Positions 1 to 7,945 of a stretch of DNA of 64,000 bases are shown piece after piece. The translations under genes and the position numbers were made by a program. The DNA is taken from the NCBI GenBank assembly GCA_913774355.1, contig CAJYGB010000038.1, positions 1-64,000 on the forward strand, in the 5' to 3' direction. The notes under the pieces were generated by a model. That model ran no database searches. It was not told where the DNA came from and was given only the letters and a program-made list of their open reading frames with translations. Origin of the DNA: an uncultured Chryseobacterium sp. (GTDB lineage: Bacteria > Bacteroidota > Bacteroidia > Flavobacteriales > Weeksellaceae). The stretch's first letter is position 1, and the number at the start of each line of letters is the position of its first letter.

Positions 1-559
1 GGCGAAAAGTTCCTCCGAACGTTCCGTCAGCATAAATACGCTGTATATTTTCCAATAATTCATTTTCAGAGTATATTCTTTTCCAATGTTTTATGGCCGT
101 AGTTCCATCATATGAATTGGCAGGAACCACAAAACTGTCCAAAAGATTTCCCAATGTATCTACTACGTAGAAACGCTTTCTGCCCTTGATCAGTTTTCCT
201 CCGTCAACACCGATATTTTCTGTACTTGTAGAGGTGTTTTTAGTAGTCTGGCTATCAATGATCGCTGTTGTGGGCTGCCATTCCTTGTCCTCCATCATGC
301 GGTTGTTTGCAATCAGTAATCTATTGATATTATCCCAGGTGCCGTCCTTAACCCATTGTCGATAATACCAGTAAACCGTTTGCCAGGGCGGAAACTCTCC
401 CGGAATATCACGCCACACACAGCCATTTTTAGTAAGATAAAAGATGGCGTTCACTATTTCAGATAAATCCCATTTGCTCTTTCTTTTTACAGGTAGGATA
501 TTTTTTATAACTTGCCAGCTCTTGGCAGAAAGGTCTGAACTATATGTTTTTATTCGCAT
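1..559 (-). mobile_element. IS5-family transposase, C-terminus beyond left edge
   Basis: The reverse strand reads open from an ATG at 557-559 to the left edge, about 186 codons. The N-terminal part has the layout of IS5-type (DUF4096/DDE) transposases: a WRDIPGEFPPWQTVYWYYRQW segment type, then IIDSQTTK with the first DDE aspartate and YADGTFGG with a likely second. The third acidic residue lies off the window, so activity cannot be judged. The element appears to sit inside a propeller-domain gene whose 5' part remains at 614-860. The likely IS end is at about 601-613, but only one end is visible, so no terminal repeat pair or target duplication could be checked. Confidence 0.85.
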
Positions 560-613
560 TTAAACAATATAAAACCTTTCTGCTTTTTTTCAAAATAAAT
601 AACTCAAACAGCT

Positions 614-860
614 TCTGAAACTTACCATTATGAAGCAAACACACGCCTTCTCTGTCGCTACCAAACCAAATGTTTCTTTTATTATCCTCTAAAAATGACC
701 GAATGCTTGTTGTAAATTTCAACAACTTGCTGTTAGTTTTAGTATGTACTACCCGATTTTCCTTATTTGATTGACTTTGACTATCGCAAGAGGTTGGTGA
801 AGCCAGTAAAAATGTCCGGCAAAGGATAACAATGTTTTGATTACCTAATTTCACTTTCAT
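614..860 (-). pseudogene. 5' fragment of a two-component regulator propeller protein, cut by an IS
   Basis: Reverse-strand frame starting at ATG 858-860 (an upstream in-frame ATG exists at 896). It encodes a hydrophobic leader with a cysteine (SPTSC) and then one propeller-type repeat: SIRSFLEDNKRNIWFGSDREG followed by HNGKF. Short secreted proteins of this kind with several such repeats (ligand-binding sensor domain type) are common in flavobacteria. After HNGKFQ the frame runs into the DNA preceding the transposase start and ends at 540, so the rest of the gene is missing from this side. The most economical reading is insertional inactivation by the adjacent IS5 element. The exact break point is inferred. 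Confidence 0.6.
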
Positions 861-896
861 TATAACGGTAATTTTAGATACAATAATTTTCCACAA

Positions 897-1353
897 CTTA
901 GTTGAAGTTCATGAAATTACAAGATAGGAGATTAAATTAAACCCCACACGAAAATTTAGTGACTATTCCATAATACATTGCTTTAAAATTCAGTAATAGT
1001 ACTGAATGATTTTTAAATAAATTACATTAATATTGTGCTATTGATAAAGTATCAGTTAAATATGTTAGCTGCAGATTGGGGATTGATGTTATTCTCTATA
1101 ATTTATCTGTTGGTCATAATTTAGCCATGATTTTAGTAACTATTATTATTATGCTAATAGAGCATATGGGAACATCATCGAGTTCCTAAGTGGGAAATTA
1201 ATTTCAGTCTAAATTTTTACAATTTATATTGTATAAAATGGGATTTGTAAAACAGTGTAATAATTTTTTTTAATAACCACCCTGCTTATAACTAAAAAAT
1301 GTTATTGCAATTTTAAAGATATAATCAACTAAAAACTAATAATCTAAATAACC
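897..1353. other. AT-rich intergenic stretch, no gene seen
   Basis: About 457 bases with no credible reading frame on either strand. Very AT-rich. It must contain the promoter of the lipoprotein gene at 1354, but no clear TAnnTTTG box with a matching upstream TTG is visible close to that start. Confidence 0.5.
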
Positions 1354-2892
1354 ATGAAATCAAAATTCAAAAAATTGATGCTTTTGAGCATTACAACAGC
1401 TACTTTACTGGGGCTTACATCTTGTAAAAAAAATACTTATTCTAAAACTACAACAAGCTTAGTAAGTATTTTTGAAGACTACAATAAGAATAACGAAATT
1501 AAAAATACAGTTGATACCATAGTTCTTGACAATGATCAAATGTTTATTGACTGGTCTTGGCAAAAATTTTTATGGTTAACCTCAAATACCGAAGATAATG
1601 TTCCTGTATTTATGAAAGAATTAAAACAGGTTAATGATTTTGGTGAAGAAATAAAAATAGATTTTTTAAAAAAGAAAGGATTACCATCTTCATACTTAAA
1701 AGATGGTAAATTACCATTAATCTTAGATTTGTATCAACAAGCAGACGGAACAAAATTGAGTAGCAAGAGCAATTCTCTCGTAAGATATTCGATACATGCT
1801 AATGACGGAATATTAGAGATGTTTAATTCAGACGATGCATCATCAATTATTAGCCAAGCAGCTGAAATACTAAAAAATGATAGCTTAAAGCGCTCTATTC
1901 GTGAGAGTAAAAATCAATATCCAGTTGGTGCTACCGAAATTAAAATAGCTTGGATAAAAACATCTGAAGTAGTAGATTCTACTAAAACTTTTAATATCAC
2001 TGCAATTGTTAATAAACCTGATAAAAATTTGGACGAAAATTATAATAACGTTGAGCTACAAAGAATGTCTATGATTGGTTTTCATATATTTACAGTTACA
2101 GCAGAGCACCCTGAAGGCGTGTGGTCAACTTTCGATCAACGAGATTTAGCACCAGATAGAACAAGTTTTCATGGAAACCCTGTAAATTCTAAATCAGATA
2201 AATACACATTATTCGATGGAAACTCTGTTGGAAATACAGAAGATGGAATTATTCAAGATACAACCACTCTTACTCCGAAAGTTAAAAATAAAGTATTTCA
2301 ATCCCATCCTGAAGGAGTTAGATACAATCAGGCATCTCAAGGAATGGACGTTATCAAAGAAGATAGAGAGTTTGTTACAATGATTAAATCTAGTAACGAA
2401 TTAGCTAAAAAAGCCCTTACGAATGATAAAGTTAAAATATGGGCGAACTATAAATTAGTGGGCTCTATATGGTCAAAAACTAATGCTCCAATTAATGAGT
2501 TGCTGGATGGAAATTTATCAAAACCATATGGTATCGGTAATGGGCAAAGTTTTGGCAGTTTAAATTTAGCAAATGTCACTATGGAAACCACATTCCAAGC
2601 AGAAGGAATGAATTGTTTTACTTGTCACTCTATGAATAATAATTTATATAGGACAAATGCATCAAAAAAAATAAATGTTAAGTCTCCTTTGATTAACTCA
2701 CACTTATTTGAAAAATATGCAGAGTTAAAAGCAGCATTATTAGCAAGTCAAGGAGCAGCCAAAACAGACATTAATAAAAAATTGAATACTAATACAATGA
2801 AATCTTCTAATGATATAGATGAAATTAATAAGTTAAAAAATAGCATAAGGGAATCATCTCGTGAAGAAGCTAGAGAATTACTTAAAAAGTAG
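1354..2892 (+). CDS. lipoprotein with a single c-type heme motif
   Basis: 512 residues. Lys-rich leader and lipobox ending at Cys24 (LGLTSC), so an exported lipoprotein is predicted. Residues 421-425 are CFTCH, a CxxCH heme c attachment motif, near the C-terminus. An early DWSWQKFLWL segment resembles the SWQ-F-ALN motif I recall from uncharacterised cytochrome c-like proteins of about 500 residues, but this is from memory. The tail is Lys/Glu-rich and repeats an RES(K/S)-type motif (SIRES twice). Base composition is clearly more AT-rich than the core genes to the right. It stands alone, with the transposase upstream and a terminator downstream. Electron-transfer function is inferred from the heme motif only. 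Confidence 0.8.
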   Translation: MKSKFKKLMLLSITTATLLGLTSCKKNTYSKTTTSLVSIFEDYNKNNEIKNTVDTIVLDNDQMFIDWSWQKFLWLTSNTEDNVPVFMKELKQVNDFGEEIKIDFLKKKGLPSSYLKDGKLPLILDLYQQADGTKLSSKSNSLVRYSIHANDGILEMFNSDDASSIISQAAEILKNDSLKRSIRESKNQYPVGATEIKIAWIKTSEVVDSTKTFNITAIVNKPDKNLDENYNNVELQRMSMIGFHIFTVTAEHPEGVWSTFDQRDLAPDRTSFHGNPVNSKSDKYTLFDGNSVGNTEDGIIQDTTTLTPKVKNKVFQSHPEGVRYNQASQGMDVIKEDREFVTMIKSSNELAKKALTNDKVKIWANYKLVGSIWSKTNAPINELLDGNLSKPYGIGNGQSFGSLNLANVTMETTFQAEGMNCFTCHSMNNNLYRTNASKKINVKSPLINSHLFEKYAELKAALLASQGAAKTDINKKLNTNTMKSSNDIDEINKLKNSIRESSREEARELLKK

Positions 2893-3003
2893 TTATAATA
2901 CAATAAAAGATTTATAGAGAACCTATTTAATCATTATTTAGCTCTACAATTCTTTCGAAATCTTCCACCAAATGTTTCCGATATCCCTCCGGTTACCGGT
3001 ACA

Positions 3004-3040
3004 AAAAACCTCTGAAATCATTTGATTTTCAGAGGTTTTT
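3004..3040. terminator. bidirectional intrinsic terminator
   Basis: AAAAACCTCTGAAATCA pairs with TGATTTTCAGAGGTTTTT with a single bulge. A-run on the left and T-run on the right allow it to serve both the + strand lipoprotein gene and the - strand gene ending at 3071. Confidence 0.75.
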
Positions 3041-3070
3041 ATTTAGCTGATTTCCGCAAATACCCAAATT

Positions 3071-3631
3071 CTATTCCCTGTAATATTTTTTATAGAGCTC
3101 ATCAATTATATAATTCCCATTGTTATCTTTTTCCATAAGATTATCCAGTAATGAGATTTGCCGAATAAAATCAGAATTTTGATAATCTTCTTTCAAATTT
3201 TTGAGAGATAACTTTTTAATAGGTGATTCAAGATTTTTACTGTAAAAATAATGTTCCCTGCTGTTAAATGAAGAATAATACCTTTCTTTTTTAGAATAAA
3301 TAACCAATCCTGATTTATCATTCTCCAGTACACGAACATATTCGTAATCTTCCCAAAAAATACCCTGATTATAAAAACGGAATATTTCATTTCCTTTTTG
3401 GTAACCCCAGATTTCGTCGTTAGAATAAGTATGCCTTATATTTCCCAGCCTGAGAGTAATAAAATTATAATTTATACTTATTTTATTTTTCTTATCATCC
3501 AAACATAACTTGTCATGAAACTTCTCATTTGAAAAATCCTGATAATTCTTGTATATTTTAACCATTTCAAGACAGCTGCCTTTTGGATTTGAGTATATTG
3601 TAAAAAGACTCAAAAAACAATGTAAAATCAT
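3071..3631 (-). CDS. hypothetical protein, probably exported
   Basis: 186 residues, no recognised family. The first 20 or so residues are hydrophobic and could be a poor signal peptide (LHCFLSLFTIYS). The rest is rich in Tyr, Lys, Asn and Asp, with no catalytic motif seen. An alternative internal ATG (MVKIYKNYQDF) would remove the leader. It begins 12 bases after the decayed bacteriocin-like gene on the same strand, so the two were probably co-transcribed. Function unknown. Confidence 0.6.
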   Translation of the reverse strand: MILHCFLSLFTIYSNPKGSCLEMVKIYKNYQDFSNEKFHDKLCLDDKKNKISINYNFITLRLGNIRHTYSNDEIWGYQKGNEIFRFYNQGIFWEDYEYVRVLENDKSGLVIYSKKERYYSSFNSREHYFYSKNLESPIKKLSLKNLKEDYQNSDFIRQISLLDNLMEKDNNGNYIIDELYKKYYRE

Positions 3632-3643
3632 AGAAAATAGTAT

Positions 3644-3886
3644 TTAATCGCCAAACAAAAATGTTGCAACAGATTTGCCTCCGCCGATGGCATCTAAAAC
3701 ACCACCTACTATAGCTCCGGCACCTCCGGCAGTTGCTCCTCCTATAGCTTCTCCTATGGCACCGGCAACAGCTCCATGAGCATCCGCTTTCCAAGGCCAC
3801 TTCAGTTAAAAAAATCCCATTTTGCCCTGCGTTACTTTGTAAGTAGAACTGCTTTTAGCCACTGCTGCAAATTCAATGACAAACAT
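3644..3886 (-). pseudogene. glycine-rich bacteriocin-like small protein with in-frame stop
   Basis: One reverse-strand frame of 81 codons from ATG 3884-3886 to TAA 3644-3646, interrupted by TAA at 3806-3808 (codon 27). Before the stop it encodes a signal-like segment (MFVIEFAAVAKSS). After the stop it encodes a tract of GA/GG repeats (GAVAGAIGEAIGG, then AGGAGAIVGGVLDAIGGG) typical of class II bacteriocins and glycine-zipper peptides. No ATG precedes the glycine tract in this frame. The stop sits next to a run of seven T on the coding strand, a plausible mutation site. Either a pseudogene or a sequencing error. Confidence 0.55.
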
Positions 3887-4037
3887 AAAAAACTTTTTAA
3901 CACATTTCCTTTTACAGTGGTAAAAAAAAATTAATATTTAAATCTCTAAAAAATCATTTTTATGTTTAAACAGGGAAAATATAATGTTAGCTTTCAATAT
4001 TTTAAAGTTAATGCAGAAATTTTATAAATTCATTTAT

Positions 4038-4274
4038 TCAGATATTGCATTTTGTATTATTAGATATAAATCTTTTTAATTTTTTCGCCAGATGCGGCTG
4101 CGGCAAAGATAAAACGCTTAGAAAAGTAGTGTTGGTACGGTTTCCGTCCTTATCCACTTTTAAAACGATGGAACCGCAGCACGGAGAAGGAAAAAAGTAG
4201 TTTTCGTACCATGCCCCGCACGCGAAGCATTCTGTAATAATGATTTCTTTTTTTTCAGAATTTTCCATAGTCAT
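4038..4274 (-). CDS. small Cys-rich protein, possible zinc ribbon
   Basis: 78 residues. ECFACG near residue 16 and PCCGS near residue 31 form a CxxC...CC arrangement compatible with binding one zinc ion. The middle is acidic and basic (LKVDKDGNR) and the tail is Lys-rich. No family recognised. It lies 58 bases downstream of another small gene on the same strand, and both lie next to an XRE-like regulator; this suggests a small accessory unit. The zinc role is inferred from cysteine spacing only. Confidence 0.55.
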   Translation of the reverse strand: MTMENSEKKEIIITECFACGAWYENYFFPSPCCGSIVLKVDKDGNRTNTTFLSVLSLPQPHLAKKLKRFISNNTKCNI

Positions 4275-4332
4275 TTTGTTTTTTTGGTGTTATTTAAGTC
4301 GTTTTAATTTTTCGCATACCTACGGAAAATTA

Positions 4333-4569
4333 TTAATCTTCAGTCTCTACCTGTATCTTGTTAAGCAGGGAAACTTTGTACAGCGCGTCAATGACACGTT
4401 CATCGATCATCCGCCTGTTTTTTACCCGTCTTATGTAGGCAGGATCCTTTGCTTCTTCTTTCAGGATGATATTGACGGAAGTGGTATAATGCGCAGGCAA
4501 CCATTTGTCAATGAAATCAAATTTATCGACGATTTTTTTCTTCAGGTAGCGATGTATCGGTTGGCCCAT
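4333..4569 (-). CDS. small hypothetical protein, divergent from XRE-like regulator
   Basis: 78 residues starting at MGQPIHRYLKK (ATG 4567-4569). A longer frame reaches 4668 but would start upstream of the promoter-like box, so the shorter start is preferred. Sequence is basic and helical (KDPAYIRRVKNRRMIDERVIDAL), which could bind nucleic acid, but no family is recognised. A TAnnTTTG promoter box (4639-4646) and a perfect palindrome (4614-4629) lie just upstream, so repression by the divergent regulator is plausible. Confidence 0.6.
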   Translation of the reverse strand: MGQPIHRYLKKKIVDKFDFIDKWLPAHYTTSVNIILKEEAKDPAYIRRVKNRRMIDERVIDALYKVSLLNKIQVETED

Positions 4570-4613
4570 AGAAATAAATAAATTTTGTTTAACCTTTTTT
4601 CGTAATTTTGTGT

Positions 4614-4629
4614 TTGTCCTAAAGGACAA
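4614..4629. promoter_or_regulatory. perfect palindrome, candidate operator
   Basis: TTGTCC-TAAA-GGACAA, six perfect paired bases per arm. It begins about 10 bases downstream of the -7 box on the - strand, where the transcript of the 4333-4569 gene should begin. This is the expected position for a repressor site. The XRE-like protein encoded from 4730 is the obvious candidate binder (inference). Confidence 0.5.
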
Positions 4630-4638
4630 TTGTAAAAG

Positions 4639-4668
4639 CAAATATACAACTATATATTTAATCAACAA
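4639..4668 (-). promoter_or_regulatory. Bacteroidota-type promoter
   Basis: On the - strand TATATTTG (4646 to 4639) matches the TAnnTTTG -7 box. A TTG at 4668-4666 lies 19 bases upstream, within the usual 17-23 spacing. It would drive the small gene starting at 4569. Confidence 0.55.
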
Positions 4669-4729
4669 TTTATAATTTAAATTTTAACAATTATTAATTG
4701 TTTATTTTAACACAAATTAGCGACTCAAT

Positions 4730-5029
4730 ATGAAAATTTACGAAAAGATCCGTGAGTACAGCAAGGGAAAAGGCGAAACCATGAAGGAGATTGCCGAAAA
4801 ATACGGGGTAACCCCACAGGCTATTCAGATGTATTTTTCAGGAAAAAATGCGATGCCCCTCAACTTCTTGGTTTGGTACATCGAAGAACATCCGGAAATA
4901 GACCTCTATGCGCTTTTCAGCAAAGAACACACCCAGATTGTTTCTGAGCCGCGCGCAGAATATCACAAGAAATACAGGAAACAGCACGTAATCGACCGGA
5001 TCGTCAGTATCCTGGAAGAAGAACTGTAA
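4730..5029 (+). CDS. XRE-like helix-turn-helix regulator
   Basis: 99 residues. Residues about 16-40 (TMKEIAEKYGVTPQAIQMYFSGKNAMP) form a classic lambda-repressor-type helix-turn-helix. The C-terminus is charged and ends in a predicted helix (RIVSILEEEL) that may mediate dimerisation. It is divergent from the 4333-4569 gene, with a palindrome and promoter between them, which suggests regulation of that gene and perhaps of itself. No peptidase or metabolic domain is present. Confidence 0.75.
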   Translation: MKIYEKIREYSKGKGETMKEIAEKYGVTPQAIQMYFSGKNAMPLNFLVWYIEEHPEIDLYALFSKEHTQIVSEPRAEYHKKYRKQHVIDRIVSILEEEL

Positions 5030-5061
5030 ATAAAATCTACTTTTATATTAGAATACTTATT

Positions 5062-5096
5062 ACCGGAAAAGGAGTTAAAGACTGTCTTTTTCCGGT
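5062..5096. terminator. terminator between convergent genes
   Basis: ACCGGAAAA (5062-5070) pairs with TTTTCCGGT (5088-5096), followed by a T-rich tract on the + strand. It lies between the XRE-like gene and the convergent histidine kinase gene. Confidence 0.65.
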
Positions 5097-5127
5097 TTTA
5101 TTTTAATTTTCATAATGCCGGCAATAA

Positions 5128-6444
5128 CTAATCAATAAACCAGATCTCAAAACGGCTTCCCTGCTCCAGGGGCTTATAATTAAGATAGCCCTTATGCGCT
5201 TCGATAATACTTTTGCTGAGGGTTAATCCAATGCCGGAACCACCGCTTCTGGTGGTAAAAAAAGGAAGGAATATTTTATTCTGAATTTCTTTCTGAACGC
5301 CGGTCCCGTTATCCTCCACACTTAAAACAATACGTTTATTCTGCATTTTGATTTCCGTTTTAATTGTCTTTTCAGCGCTTCCGGAAACCGCATAAATAGC
5401 ATTCAGATAAAGATTGATCAGACAGCGTCCGATCATTTTTTCATCTGCCGAAATGGTGAAATTTTCTAATGAATTAATAACTGTGATCTGATTTTTTTCA
5501 AATTCGGACTTAAGGAAATTAAGTGCCGACTCTGTAATATCCTTCAGTGAAATATTTCTGAAAACAGGTTTCGGGAGTTCTGCAACCTGCCGGTAGTCGT
5601 CCACAAAATTCAGCAGCTGTTTTGATTTTGAATTGATGATCATCAGGCTCTCCTTCATGTCTTGCTGATCTTCTTTTTCGATAACATCCTGATTGGCAAT
5701 ATACTCAAGATTCTGAATCAGGCTGTTTACAGGTGTCAGAGTATTCAACAGCTCGTGGGAAATCACCTTCATCAGATTATTCCACGCCAGCTTTTCTTTC
5801 TGTTCGATAATTTTCTGAACCGACTCCAGGCTGATGATACAGAAACGGTGTCTGGCATTCTGAACCTTTTTCGTCCTGAGGGAAAACGACTGTTTTACAT
5901 TTTCATTAATCGAAATTTCAAAGAATTCCTGTGAGTTTTCGTAGTGTGTCTGTTCAATAACCTGATAAAAACCGGGCGCTTTATTTTCGTAAAGACTCCA
6001 TGAATTGTATTTGGGGATCTGCAGGATCTCCAGGAATACCGGATTTACATAGAAAACGTTCCATTCTTTCTCCTGTTCGGACAGTATCATCAGTCCGATT
6101 TCCAGCTGATTCAGGATTTCTTCATACAAAAGTTTATAGGAAGATTGCGAAAGATGTTCCTCTTTGCTTTGATAATAAAGCTTTACTGCATTATCCGCCA
6201 AATTGTTACCTTCCGTTTTCGGAAATAATGAAAAATCCTTTTTCTGAATCGCTAACAGTAGTTTTTCCGTTTTCTGAATGTAAGATAATGCTGAAGTCTT
6301 TGCCAAAAAAATAAAGATAAGACTCACAAGTGAAAACAAAATACAGTTGATCCACTTATTCTGAGAATAAAAATCAAATGCAACAATTCCGCAGACAATC
6401 GACAGCAGAATAAACAATATCCAGAAAATTTCTTTTTTATTCAT
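5128..6444 (-). CDS. NtrB-like sensor histidine kinase
   Basis: 438 residues. Two N-terminal membrane segments (about 7-25 and 30-48) with almost no periplasmic loop, then a PAS-like region (about 100-200). The H-box is HELLNTLTPVNS with the phospho-acceptor at His230. N-box NLYLNAIYAV, G1 DNGTGV and G2 GGSGIGLTLS complete the ATPase domain. The short sensor region suggests sensing in or near the membrane. It lies 143 bases downstream of the sigma-54 activator gene on the same strand and is its likely partner. Together they probably control the divergent efflux operon at 9203-19134. The signal is unknown. Confidence 0.92.
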   Translation of the reverse strand: MNKKEIFWILFILLSIVCGIVAFDFYSQNKWINCILFSLVSLIFIFLAKTSALSYIQKTEKLLLAIQKKDFSLFPKTEGNNLADNAVKLYYQSKEEHLSQSSYKLLYEEILNQLEIGLMILSEQEKEWNVFYVNPVFLEILQIPKYNSWSLYENKAPGFYQVIEQTHYENSQEFFEISINENVKQSFSLRTKKVQNARHRFCIISLESVQKIIEQKEKLAWNNLMKVISHELLNTLTPVNSLIQNLEYIANQDVIEKEDQQDMKESLMIINSKSKQLLNFVDDYRQVAELPKPVFRNISLKDITESALNFLKSEFEKNQITVINSLENFTISADEKMIGRCLINLYLNAIYAVSGSAEKTIKTEIKMQNKRIVLSVEDNGTGVQKEIQNKIFLPFFTTRSGGSGIGLTLSKSIIEAHKGYLNYKPLEQGSRFEIWFID

Positions 6445-6587
6445 TATAAATTATAGCCAAGACAGGCCTGAAGCATATATAATTAAACTTTTCATCCAGG
6501 ATTTATTGCAATAAGTTTGTGGAAGCTTATCAAAATCCAGTATTATTCAACATATTTTAGTGATGCGTACCATGAACCGGCAGCTAT

Positions 6588-7931
6588 TTACAGTTCAAAT
6601 TTTTCCATCCTCCTGTATAATGCTGCCCGCGACAATCCCAGATCTTCTGCTGCCAGAGAAATATTACCGCGGTGTTTTTTCAGGGCCTTTTTAATCAACA
6701 GCTCTTCCATGTCTTCAATATTCAGGTTCGTAATGGACTTCTCCGGTTCTTCATCCTGAGGCATCAGCAATTTCAGAACTTTCTCATGGGAAAGAATTAC
6801 GCTTCTTTCGATACAGTGGTCAAGTTCACGGATATTGCCCGGCCAGGAATAATGCACCAACTCCGAAACCAAATCTTCATTCAGCATCAGGTCAGTCTTA
6901 TGGTATTTCTGCTTGTATCTATCCAGAAAATAGGTAGCTAATCCCGGAATATCTTCCTGCCGTTCTTTCAGACTGGGAATATTTAATTCAACCGTATTGA
7001 TCCTGTAATATAAATCTTTCCGGAAACGGTTTTCCGAAACAGCTTTTTTAAGATTTTCGTTGGTCGCAAAAATAAACCGTACATCCAGCATTCTTTCTTT
7101 GGTCTCTCCTAGTCTGGAGAGTTTTCTGTTTTGGATCAGGCTTAACAGCTTCGTCTGAAGATGAAGGGGAAGATTCCCGATTTCATCCAGGAAAACCGTT
7201 CCGTTTTCTGCATTTTCAATTTTTCCGGCGTAATCCTGGTATGCATCAGTAAAGGCTCCTTTTTTATATCCGAATAGCTCAGCTTCAAAAAGGTTTTCCG
7301 AAAGGCTTCCGAGATCAATATGCACAAAAGGCTGGTTTTCACGTTTCGATAGTTCGTGGATGTGTTCTGCCAGTACATACTTTCCCGTTCCGTTTTCTCC
7401 CAGCAACAGAACATTGGCATCGGTAGCAGAAACCCGTTCAATCTGTTCCATCACCTCCTGCATCACCCGCGATTTCGTTTCCAATTGGTATTGATTGGTT
7501 TTCACATTGACATTTTCCCACTGGTTCAGTTTTTTGTTTTTCCGCGATATATCGACGGCCAAATTTACGGAAGCATACAGCTTTTCATTATTCCAGGGCT
7601 TCAGGATAAAGTCGGATGCTCCGCTTTTCAGGGCTTCAACCGCCAGTTCCACTTCGCCGTAAGCCGTCATCAGGATGATGGGAAGCTGAGGTTCCAATGT
7701 TTTGATTTCCTTCATCCAGTATAGCCCGTCCTGCCCGCTTTCAAAACCTTTTCTGAAATTCATATCCAGAAGCACAGCATCCACTTGGTGCTCGGATAAA
7801 AACTTCAGAATGTTTTTGGGCTGACTCAGGCAACTGACTTCGGTAAAAAATTTCTTGAGCCAAACCCTCGCCGAAAACAAAATATCCTCGTCATCATCAA
7901 CAATTAATATATGGGCTTCTTTTTTTCGCAT
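6588..7931 (-). CDS. sigma-54-dependent response regulator, NtrC type
   Basis: 447 residues. Receiver domain (1-125) with DDDED near residue 12 and a phospho-acceptor Asp in LLDMNF. AAA+ domain (about 145-390) with Walker A GENGTGK, the sigma-54 contact loop as GAFTDA (canonical GAFTGA), and Walker B TVFLDE. C-terminal Fis-type helix-turn-helix (GNISLAAEDLGLSRAALYRRM). It should bind palindromic enhancers and open sigma-54 promoters; two such sites and a promoter-like element lie upstream of the HlyD gene. Only 14 bases separate it from the broken DUF1016 gene upstream, so it may depend on transcription entering from that gene. Confidence 0.93.
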   Translation of the reverse strand: MRKKEAHILIVDDDEDILFSARVWLKKFFTEVSCLSQPKNILKFLSEHQVDAVLLDMNFRKGFESGQDGLYWMKEIKTLEPQLPIILMTAYGEVELAVEALKSGASDFILKPWNNEKLYASVNLAVDISRKNKKLNQWENVNVKTNQYQLETKSRVMQEVMEQIERVSATDANVLLLGENGTGKYVLAEHIHELSKRENQPFVHIDLGSLSENLFEAELFGYKKGAFTDAYQDYAGKIENAENGTVFLDEIGNLPLHLQTKLLSLIQNRKLSRLGETKERMLDVRFIFATNENLKKAVSENRFRKDLYYRINTVELNIPSLKERQEDIPGLATYFLDRYKQKYHKTDLMLNEDLVSELVHYSWPGNIRELDHCIERSVILSHEKVLKLLMPQDEEPEKSITNLNIEDMEELLIKKALKKHRGNISLAAEDLGLSRAALYRRMEKFEL

Positions 7932-7945
7932 TTCTGAATTAAAAT

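Noticed and set aside
2930..3003. Possible short reverse-strand C-terminal remnant before the terminator
   Set aside because: About 22 codons read naturally (PEGYRKHLVEDFERIVEL) but with a stop directly upstream and no family match; too short to support.
3567..3800. 77-codon Cys/Arg-rich reverse-strand frame
   Set aside because: It is the out-of-frame shadow of the glycine-rich tract, which explains the CR-rich composition.
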